Position numbers and translations under genes: made by a program
Notes under the pieces: generated by a model
Seen by the model: the letters and a program-made list of their open reading frames with translations, nothing else
What the model was told of the DNA's origin: nothing
The model's database searches: none
Source: CAVVAL01 sp963740215
GTDB taxonomy: Bacteria; Actinomycetota; Actinomycetes; Mycobacteriales; Cryptosporangiaceae
Direction of reading: 5' to 3'
Length of the DNA: 64,000 bases
NCBI GenBank assembly: GCA_963740215.1
Contig: CAVUDJ010000019.1
Location: forward strand, 248,001 to 312,000
Shown here: one piece after another, positions 16,192 through 23,289 of the stretch
How positions within the stretch are numbered: the stretch's first letter is position 1
How the letters are laid out: every line of letters starts with the position of its first letter

Positions 16192-16944
16192 GTGACGCTC
16201 GGCAGTATTGACGAGTTACTCCCCGCAACGGACTCCACTTCGCCGGCCGTGCCCAAGCACGCCCAGGTGCGGTCGTACCTCACCACCCTCATCGACACCG
16301 AACTCTCCCCGGGCGACCCGATCCCTTCCGAGCGCGCGCTCGCCACCCGATTCGGCGTGGCGCGGATGACCGTGCGGCACGCTGTCGACCGGCTCGTCGC
16401 GGAGGGCCGGCTGCGCCGGATGCGACCGGTCGGCACCTTCGTCACCGTTCGCCCCGAGTCGATCTCCCTCGGCTCGGGCACGGTCACCGAGGCCCTCCAA
16501 GCGCGCGGCCGCCGCCACCGGTACCGCGTGATCGGCCGCTACACCATCGACGCCTCCGAGGACGTCGCCGCCGCGCTCGGGCTTCTGGTCGGCGCGCGCG
16601 TGCACGTCGTGCGGCGCATCCGGCTCGCCGGCGAGGATCCGCTCGCGGTCGAGTCGGTGCACTTCCCGGCGACGCTGACGCCAACCGGCCCGCGCCTTGC
16701 CGATCACCAGGTCGACGACGTCCTGCTGCAGCGGTACGGCGTCGTCGTCGACCAGGTGGAGCAGGTCGTCGAGGCGGGCGTGCTGGAGCCGGGCAGCGCG
16801 CGTGTGCTCGACGTCCCGGACCAGAGTCCCGCGCTCACTCTCCGGCGGCGGTCGTTGGCGCAGGGCACTCCGGTGGCCTTCTCGATCGCGACGTACCGCG
16901 CCGACCGGGTGCGCCTCCACGTCGATCCGCCTGCGACCGCTTAG
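16192..16944 (+). CDS. GntR-family transcriptional regulator with UTRA domain (HutC/DasR group)
   Basis: A 250-residue regulator. The winged helix runs from HAQVRSYLTTLIDTELSPG through IPSERALATRFGVARMTVRH to AVDRLVAEGRLRR, then a UTRA ligand-binding domain follows (AALGLLVGARVHVVRRIRLA, PLAVESVHFPATL, APALTLRRR-like end). UTRA domains bind small effectors such as sugar phosphates or amino-acid derivatives. GTG 16192 puts the DNA-binding domain at the usual distance from the N-terminus; the frame is open back to an ATG at 16105, which would add 29 residues. The convergent SMP-30 gene and two TTGGTCTAGTCC sites downstream are possible targets. Confidence 0.88.
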   Translation: MTLGSIDELLPATDSTSPAVPKHAQVRSYLTTLIDTELSPGDPIPSERALATRFGVARMTVRHAVDRLVAEGRLRRMRPVGTFVTVRPESISLGSGTVTEALQARGRRHRYRVIGRYTIDASEDVAAALGLLVGARVHVVRRIRLAGEDPLAVESVHFPATLTPTGPRLADHQVDDVLLQRYGVVVDQVEQVVEAGVLEPGSARVLDVPDQSPALTLRRRSLAQGTPVAFSIATYRADRVRLHVDPPATA

Positions 16945-16972
16945 AGCGTCGCCCCTATTGGCGACGCTCTAA
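16941..16972. terminator. Hairpin overlapping the GntR stop
   Basis: TTAGAGCGTCGCC and GGCGACGCTCTAA are perfect 13-base arms with a 6-base loop; the left arm includes the TAG stop of the GntR gene. Confidence 0.75.
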
Positions 16973-17103
16973 GGACCGCGGGCCCCAGCGGGCCGGGGAG
17001 GGGGAGTTCCGGCCCGCTGGGCGCTGGGACGGGCGGGAGACGGCCCGCCCCAGCGTGGGAGTCACCCGCGGAAGCCCTCGACGCCGATTATCGTCACAAT
17101 CAA

Positions 17104-17137
17104 TTGGTCTAGTCCAGGGCTAACGTTGGTCTAGTCC
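17104..17137. promoter_or_regulatory. Two direct copies of TTGGTCTAGTCC, GntR-type operator candidate
   Basis: Identical 12-mers at 17104-17115 and 17126-17137 start 22 bp apart, about two helical turns. The core GGTCTAG resembles operators of HutC/DasR-type GntR regulators (TGGTCTAGACCA-like). They lie between the convergent ends of the GntR/UTRA gene and the SMP-30 gene, not in an obvious promoter. Confidence 0.5.
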
Positions 17138-17153
17138 TTATTTCTCTCGTGCG

Positions 17154-18020
17154 CTACAGCCGGCAGAGCGGTTCCGGCTGCCCCCGCAGGCCGAGATCGT
17201 CGACGACGAGCAGTGCGCCGGCGAGCGGACCCGCCATCAGCGCACGCGGCGAAAGGTCGGTGCGGGCCGAGCTGACGAAGAGTCGATCGAGGTCGGGCCC
17301 GCCGAACGCGACGCTCGACGGGCGCTGCACCGGCAGCGGCAGGATCCGGTCGATCGCGCCGTCCGGTGCGTACCGGATCACGCGCCACCCGTCCCACTTC
17401 GCGCTCCACACGTACCCCTCGGCGTCCACGGTGAGGCCGTCCGGAAAGCAGTCGGTGTCGGTGGCGAAGACCCGTCCGCCAGTGATGTCGCCGGTGGCGG
17501 CGTCGACGTCGTATGCCGTGATCCGCCTGGCTGTCGTGTCGGTGTGGTACATCGTGCCGCCGTCCGGGCTCCAGCCCATGCCGTTCGAGATGCCGAGGTC
17601 GGTCAGCACCGTGGTCACGGTGCCGTCCGGCGCGATCCGGTAGAGCGAGCCGGCGTCGGGAGCCTTCTCCGCATCGTCCATGCTGCCGATCCAGAAGCGG
17701 CCGGCGGCGTCGACGGAACCGTCGTTGAGGCGGTTGCCGGGCCGGTCGGGCTCGGGATCGACGATGAACGCCAGCGCGCCGGAGTCCAGATCGAGCGAGT
17801 GCACGCCGGTGGCCAGTGCCACCAGGACACCGCCCTGCTCGCGCAGCGCCACACAGCCCGGCTTGGCCGGCAGGTCCCAGGTGCGGACGTCACCGTCGAT
17901 AAGCCGGTGAAGCTGCTGCCCGACGATGTCGATCCAGTACAGCGCGGACTCGGCAGCCGACCAGATCGGGCCCTCGGCGAGGACGCAGCGGACATCAGTG
18001 GCCGGGCGTGCGAGCGACAT
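17154..18020 (-). CDS. SMP-30/gluconolactonase/LRE family protein
   Basis: A 288-residue six-bladed beta-propeller enzyme. The metal-ligand motifs of the family are visible: LAEGPIWSAAESALYWIDI (first Glu), NRLNDGSVDAAGRFWIGSM (Asn/Asp), ISNGMGWSPDGGTMYHTDT (Asn) and CFPDGLTVDAEGYVWSAKWD (Asp). Members hydrolyse sugar-acid lactones. With no sugar dehydrogenase adjacent, the exact lactone is unknown. The gene ends convergently with a GntR/UTRA regulator gene, and a strong hairpin separates it from the hutF gene upstream. Confidence 0.9.
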   Translation of the reverse strand: MSLARPATDVRCVLAEGPIWSAAESALYWIDIVGQQLHRLIDGDVRTWDLPAKPGCVALREQGGVLVALATGVHSLDLDSGALAFIVDPEPDRPGNRLNDGSVDAAGRFWIGSMDDAEKAPDAGSLYRIAPDGTVTTVLTDLGISNGMGWSPDGGTMYHTDTTARRITAYDVDAATGDITGGRVFATDTDCFPDGLTVDAEGYVWSAKWDGWRVIRYAPDGAIDRILPLPVQRPSSVAFGGPDLDRLFVSSARTDLSPRALMAGPLAGALLVVDDLGLRGQPEPLCRL

Positions 18021-18039
18021 GCCCCCACCTTGCCGCTTT

Positions 18040-18079
18040 GGGCGACATCTTCGCGGCCATAGCCGCGAAGATGTCGCCC
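18040..18079. terminator. Strong hairpin terminator
   Basis: Perfect 18-base arms (18040-18057 beginning GGGCGACATCTTCG, and 18062-18079) with a four-base loop CATA. It separates the hutF gene end from the SMP-30 gene start, both on the minus strand. Confidence 0.75.
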
Positions 18080-18104
18080 GAATCCGCGGGCTGGACGAAC
18101 GGTG

Positions 18105-19428
18105 TCAGCGGAACAGGCCGGTGATGGCCGCGGAGAGGCGGGCCGGCACGTCGCCGAGCAGCAGGTGCCGCCCGTCCCGCACGATCTCGCGTCCGCTCAC
18201 GGTGACGTGCCGCACGTCGGCGGCGGTGGCGGCGAACACGACGGCCGGTCCGGGCACCGAGCCGGCCAGCCGGACGCTGTCGAGCCCGATCGTGACGAGG
18301 TCCGCGGGCGCTCCGGGCGCGATCCGCCCCGCCTGGGGCCAGCCGATCGCGGCGTGGCCGGTTCCGGTCGCCGCCGTGAGCAGTTCAGCCGCCGACCAGT
18401 GCCCGCGCTGCTCGGTGCGCAGCCGCTCGTCGAGCTCGACGCCGCGTGCCTCCTCGAACAGGTCGATCACCGCGTGGCTGTCGCTGCCGAGCGAGAGCGG
18501 GCTGCCGGCGTCGACCAGTTCGCGCGCCGGTCCGATGCCGTCGGCCAGGTCGCGTTCGGTCGTCGGGCACATGCAGACGCCGGCCTTGGCGGCACCGAGC
18601 AGGCCGATGTCCACGCTGGTCAGGTGGGTTGAGTGGACCGTGACCGTCCGCGGGCCCAGCGCTCCCGCGTCTGCGAGCACCTGGGCCGGCGTGCAGTCCG
18701 TACGCGGCCAGGCACGCCTCGTTCTCGGCACGCTGCTCGGACAGGTGGACGTGCAGCGGGGCGTCGCCCGTGGCCGCCACGACGTGCGGCATCTGGTCGG
18801 CGGGTACGCCCCTGACCGAGTGCAGGGCGGCGCCGCGGCGTGCGTGGGCGCCGTCCGGGCGGAACGCCGTGAAGCGGGCGGCCCACCTGCTGGCGTCACC
18901 GTCCCCGAACCGCTCCTGCACGCCTTCGAGCGGCTTGCCGACCGCGCCCGTCAGGTAGCAGGTGTCGAGCAGCGTGATGCGGATGCCGGCGTCTGCGGCG
19001 GCCTGGACGAGGGCGGCGCTCATCGCGTTCGGGTCGTCATAGGCTCTGCCGCCCGCGGCATGGTGCAGGTAGTGGAACTCGCCGACCGCCGTGATGCCGG
19101 CCAGCGCCATCTCGCCGTAGACCGCGCGGGCCAGGTCGAGGTAGCTGTCGGGGGTGAGCCGCTCGGCGGCGGCGTACATCTGCTCGCGCCAGGTCCAGAA
19201 GCTGCCCCGGCCGGCGTGGGTGCGGCCGCGCAGTGCCCGGTGGAAGGCGTGCGAGTGGACGTTGGCCATGCCGGGAAGGGTCAGGCCGGTGAGTCCTGGC
19301 GCGCCGCGTGCCTCCGTGTCAGGTGTGACCGCGCCGAACCGGTCGCCGTCGATCTCGATCAGGACGCTCTCGGAGACGGTGTCGCCGCCGAGCCATGCTC
19401 GTTCCGCCCAGACCGTTCTCACCGGCAC
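18105..19428 (-). CDS. hutF: Formimidoylglutamate deiminase, frameshifted in this sequence
   Basis: An amidohydrolase-superfamily enzyme that deiminates N-formimino-L-glutamate to N-formylglutamate in histidine breakdown. Visible are LPGMANVHSHAFHRALRG (metal-binding HxH), SFWTWREQMY, GITAVGEFHYLHH, APLHVHLSEQ, VTVHSTHLT, CPTTERDLADG and GSDSHAVIDLFEEARGVELD. The frame breaks near 18693: LAAYGL is followed by TPAQVLADAG in another frame, explained by one extra base. Without it the protein is about 440 residues, normal for HutF. GTG 19428 has GGAGGAG five bases upstream and overlaps the end of the upstream hydrolase gene by 10 bp. Confidence 0.92.
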
Positions 19429-20599
19429 GACAACTCCTCCAGGACGGTCGCCAGCGCTTCGACACCGGCCACGCAGTCCTCGTCCGGAGCGTGCTCGGCG
19501 GGTGCGTGCGACACGCCGGTGGGGTTGCGGACGAACAACATCGCCGTCGGGACGAAGCCGCTCAGGATTCCCGCGTCGTGGCCCGCGCCGGTGGGGAGGA
19601 CGGGCAGGCTCTGAGTCTGCGGGGCCAGCGCCTTCGCGAGTCGGTCGCGCAGGTCGGCGCCGAACTCGACGATCGGGCTGAACGACTCGGCGGTGATCTG
19701 CGCGTCCGTGGCCTGGGCCGATACGCCTCGACCAGATCTTCGAGGGTGGCGTCGTCGGCGGCACGGGCGTCCAACCAGGCTTGTACCCGGGACGGGATGG
19801 CGTTCGTGCCGTTCGGTTCCACTTTGACCCGTCCGATCGTGGCCAGCGCGCCGGTGCGTTCCGCGTGCTCGCGGGCGGCGAGGACCGTACGCGCGAACGG
19901 CAGCATCGGGTCGCGGCGATCGGCGAGGCGGGTGGTGCCGGCGTGGTTGGCCTCGCCGGTGAAGTCGAAGCGCCAGCGGCCGTGCGGCCAGATCGCGGAC
20001 GCCAGCCCGACCGGCGCGTCGAGTGCCCGTCCCTGCTCGATGTGGAGCTCGACGAACGTGCCGATCCGCTGGAAGGCTCGGTCGTCGCGGCCGATCGCCT
20101 GTGGATCCGCGCCCGCCAGCTCCATCGCGGTTGCCAGCGTGACGCCGTCCGGGTCGGTGAGGTTCCGCGCCTTGTCCGGATCGAGGAGGCCAGTGAGAAG
20201 CCGCGATCCGAGGCAGGCGATCCCGAAGCGCGCACCCTCCTCCTCGCAGAACGCCGTCACGGCGATCGGCTTGGACGGCTGGACACCCTTCGCTCTGAGC
20301 GCGTCCACCGCGAGGAAGCCGCTCACGACGCCCAGCGGGCCGTCGTACGCGCCGCCGTTCGGCACCGAGTCGAGGTGGCTCCCGGTGACGACCGCGCCAG
20401 GACCTGGCTCGCCCCACCACGCCCACAGATTGCCGTTGCGATCCTGCTCGACGTCGAGACCGCGCTCGGCGGCTCGCTCGGCGAACCACTCCCGGCACGC
20501 CATGTCGGCGGCGTTCCACCCGTGGCGCGCGTACCCGCCGCCGGGTGCCGCACCGATCCTGAGCAGCGGATCCCACATGGCCCTGAACTGGTCGGTCAC
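19419..20599 (-). CDS. Allantoate amidohydrolase-like M20 hydrolase, frameshifted in this sequence
   Basis: A Zn-dependent M20-family amidohydrolase: GSHLDSVPNGGAYDGPLGVV (metal ligands), CEEEGARFG, TFVELHIEQGRALD, GEANHAGTTRLADRRDP and near the end LPTGAGHDAGILSGFVPTAM. The frame breaks near 19723 (VEA then SAQATDAQITAESFSP in another frame), consistent with one lost base; the restored length is about 393 residues. In actinobacteria this gene commonly sits next to hutF, where a role as N-formylglutamate deformylase is likely. The gene overlaps hutF, supporting a joint function. Confidence 0.85.
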
Positions 20600-20623
20600 G
20601 CGGCCAGTCTAGGTTCTCGTCTC

Positions 20624-20694
20624 GAACCGGACTTTCGGGGAAGCCGTGCCTACATCGGGCGCCGGTGTCCGAGTTTGTCCCGCAAGTTCGGTTC
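20624..20694 (-). repeat. R-family foldback repeat, copy R2 (71 bp)
   Basis: Ends GAACCGGACTTTCGGGG and CCCGCAAGTTCGGTTC form imperfect terminal inverted repeats. It aligns without gaps over all 71 bases to copy R3 (28120-28190) in opposite orientation. It lies 24 bp upstream of the amidohydrolase start and 17 bp before the insertion-sequence target site. Confidence 0.8.
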
Positions 20695-20719
20695 GGGTGG
20701 CGAGGTTGCGCGCATTACT

Positions 20720-22144
20720 GGCTCTTCGTATTGAGCGTGGTGCGCGGGTAGCGACACGGCGTCGGCTTGGGCCTGATTCATGGCCTGGGGCCTCAGGATC
20801 CGTGGTGTGAAAGGACACGGATGAGGGAGGCCCCAGGTGGATGTCCAGGGTAGTGCGGCGACGGCGATGCTGGGGTTACCGGCTTCGTGCTGCTGGCGGT
20901 GTCGGAGCACGACGGCGAGTTGGAGCAGGCGGTCGAGACGACCGAGACGGTGACCGGCTGCCCGGTCTGCGGGATTGTCGCCGAGTTGCATGACCGGCGG
21001 CCGACCTGGGTGCGGGATCTGCCCTCGGGCGGTCGGCCGGTGACGATCGTGTGGGTCAAACGGGTGTGGCGCTGCCGGAGCCGAGGTGCCCGAAGAAGAC
21101 GTGGACGGAGACCAGCACACAGATTCGGCCGCGGGCGTCGTGGACGGAGCGGGCCCGCGCCGAGGCGTGCCGCCGGGTGGGTGAGGACGGGCACTGCGGT
21201 GGCGCAGGTCGCGGCCGCGTTCGGGGTGGGCTGGGGCACGGCGATGGCCGCGGTCCGGGACTACGGCAGCGCGCTGGTCACGACCCGGTGCGGCTGGAGG
21301 AGGTGACCGCGTTGGGGGTGGACGAGACCGCGTTCCTGGCCGCGAACCGGGTCCATTCGACGATGTTCGTGACCGGGATTGTGGACTGTCCGGCGCGCAT
21401 CCTCGGCTGCTCGACGTGGTGCCCGGCCGGAGCGGAAAGTGTTTGTCCGACTGGGTTTCCGCGCGCCCGACCGACTGGCGCGACGGTGTCACGGTCGCGG
21501 CGTTGGACCCGTTCCGCGGCTACGCGAGCGCGCTGCGCACGCACCTACCGCGGGCGACTCGGGTGCTGGACGCGTTCGACGTGACCGGGCTGGGCTTCGC
21601 CGCCGTGGACGACGTGCGGCGCCGGGTGCAGCAGGAAACGACCGGGCACCGCGGCCGCCGTGACGACCCGCTATTTAGGATCCGGCGGCTGCTGCGCCGC
21701 GGCTACGAACACCACACCGAACGATCCTGGACGCGGCTGCTGGCGGCCTCGCGCCGGCGACAACGTCGCCGAGCAGATCGGCAAGACCTGGATCGCCGCG
21801 CAGGACCTGCGGCACTCTACCGCTGCACCGACCGCCGCACGCGAACAGCACCTCCGCGACTGGTTCATCCACTGCGCCGACGCAGACGTGCCGAACTCGT
21901 GCGCCTCGCCCGCACCATCGACGCCTGGCGAGGCGAACTGCTCGCCTACTTCGACACCGGCGGCGTCTCCAACGGCCCCACCGAAGCGATCAATCTACTG
22001 ATCAAGAAGATCAAACGAGTCGGGCACGGATTCCGGAACTTCGACAACTACCGGCTCCGCCTCCTGCTGCACTGCGGCACCAACTGGCAGACTCCTCAAC
22101 CAACACCGATCCGAGGCCGCCTACCACGCTTGGTGGCGTGAGCC
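20720..22144 (+). mobile_element. ISL3-family insertion sequence, 1425 bp, with 8-bp target duplication
   Basis: The element is bounded by direct repeats GCATTACT at 20712-20719 and 22145-22152, the 8-bp duplication expected for ISL3. Ends are imperfect inverted repeats: the left begins GGCTCTTCGTATTGAGCGTGG and the right (reverse complement) GGCTCACGCCACCAAGCGTGG is aligned with it, sharing GGCTC and AGCGTGGT. The only gene inside is a broken transposase. The intact duplication implies a fairly recent insertion. Confidence 0.85.
20837..22141 (+). pseudogene. ISL3-family transposase, multiply frameshifted
   Basis: Family sequence can be followed across the whole length by changing frame at least six times: TGCPVCGIVAELHDRRPTWV (zinc ribbon), PRASWTERARAEACRRVGED, AVAQVAAAFGVGWGTAMAAV (HTH), VTALGVDETAFLAA (first catalytic Asp), WRDGVTVAALDPFRGYASAL (second Asp), VLDAFDVTGLGFAAVDDVRR and GGVSNGPTEAINLLIKKIKR (catalytic Glu). 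No single frame covers more than about 40% of it, so no full transposase could be made from this sequence. Since neighbouring host genes also carry frameshifts, part of the damage may be sequence error. Confidence 0.85.
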
Positions 22145-22217
22145 GCATTACTACGTTCGGCGAACCATGCGGCACCGGGGTGGGCGGTGCCGGCCCGTCG
22201 ACCGGAGGTACGCCACC

Positions 22218-23207
22218 GTGACCGCTGACACCGCACCACCCGCCGCGCCACCGGGCGCCGCAGCGCCTCCCAAAGCCGGGGAGCCGTCCGCGCTCACCGC
22301 TGCCCAGCCTGTGCCGGCCGCTACAGCCGCGCTGCCCGCCGCCACCCAGTCCGCGGCGGCGCAACCCGCTATCGCACCGCCCGCCACTGTGCTGCACGCC
22401 GCTGCCCAGCCCGCTCCCGCTCCGGCTGCCGAGCCGCCGCTGCCGGTGCGAGCCCCCTCGGGGCAGAGGGCGCTCGTGATCGAGCGGATCCTGCGCGACC
22501 GGAAGAGCCTCTGGCGCCAGATCATGGAGGAGCGCGACCTCGGACGGTTGATCCGCCAGCTCTTCACAAGCTCGGTCGTGGCCCTGGCGTTCTACGGTGC
22601 TGTGCTCGGGGCGTCAGCGAGCTTCGCACAGGCGGTGTCGTCCGCGGTGAAGCTGCCCGTGTTGTTCCTGGTCACGCTGGCGATCTGCCTCCCGACGCTG
22701 TACCTCTTCAACCTCGTGTTCGGCGCGAGGCTGTCGCTGGTGCAGGCGATATCGCTTGTGCTCGTCGCGGTCACGGTGATCAGTGCGCTGTCCCTGGCGT
22801 TCGCGCCGGTGAGCCTGTTCTTCCTGGTGACGGCGCCGAACTACGAGTTCTACAAACTGCTCAATGTGGGGATCCTCATGCTCACCGGTGTGGTGGGTCT
22901 CACGGTCCTGCTCGACGGGATGCGCAGCCTCAACCGCCAGGCCACCGCCGGGGAAGCCCCGCCTGCGCCGCCGCAGATGGTGCCTGGCCAGCCGTTTCCG
23001 GTGCGCCCGCCGGCGCAGGAGGAGCAGCCGGTCAACATGGGCCTGCTGCGGATCTGGGTGCTGCTGTTCGGCTTCGTCGGCACGCAGCTCGCCTGGACGT
23101 TGCGCCCGTTCGTCGGCCACCCGGACGAGGAATTCCAGATCCTGCGCCGGATCGAGGGCAATTTCTACCTGAACATCCTGGAGACGATCGGTAGCTGGCT
23201 CTCCTGA
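22218..23207 (+). CDS. Multi-spanning membrane protein with Ala/Pro-rich N-terminus
   Basis: A 329-residue protein: about 75 residues of Ala/Pro-rich low-complexity sequence, then a basic amphipathic stretch (VIERILRDRKSLWRQIMEER, DLGRLIRQLF), and six hydrophobic segments between about residues 115 and 235 plus one near 280, with a second Pro-rich loop (PPAPPQMVPGQPFPVRPPAQ) between. The C-terminus ends in FYLNILETIGSWLS. The membrane part resembles proteins labelled actin-binding WH2 or Yip1-like in bacteria, but I cannot support that function. GTG 22218 follows CCGGAGG. It is 83 bp upstream of the penicillin-binding protein gene, separated by a hairpin. Confidence 0.75.
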   Translation: MTADTAPPAAPPGAAAPPKAGEPSALTAAQPVPAATAALPAATQSAAAQPAIAPPATVLHAAAQPAPAPAAEPPLPVRAPSGQRALVIERILRDRKSLWRQIMEERDLGRLIRQLFTSSVVALAFYGAVLGASASFAQAVSSAVKLPVLFLVTLAICLPTLYLFNLVFGARLSLVQAISLVLVAVTVISALSLAFAPVSLFFLVTAPNYEFYKLLNVGILMLTGVVGLTVLLDGMRSLNRQATAGEAPPAPPQMVPGQPFPVRPPAQEEQPVNMGLLRIWVLLFGFVGTQLAWTLRPFVGHPDEEFQILRRIEGNFYLNILETIGSWLS

Positions 23208-23211
23208 CCCG

Positions 23212-23254
23212 CGCTCAGCGCCCGCCGCAAGCGCTCGTCGGCGGGCGCTGAGCG
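23212..23254. terminator. Hairpin terminator
   Basis: CGCTCAGCGCCCGCCG and CGGCGGGCGCTGAGCG, perfect 16-base arms, 11-base loop, directly after the membrane-protein stop and before the penicillin-binding protein gene. Confidence 0.75.
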
Positions 23255-23289
23255 GCGGCCGCTCGCGCGCGCCCAATAAGCTGGGGCCC

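Noticed and set aside
20600..22217. Integrated phage or genomic island around the insertion sequence
   Set aside because: Only one IS with simple target duplication is present; no integrase, attachment repeat or phage gene flanks it.
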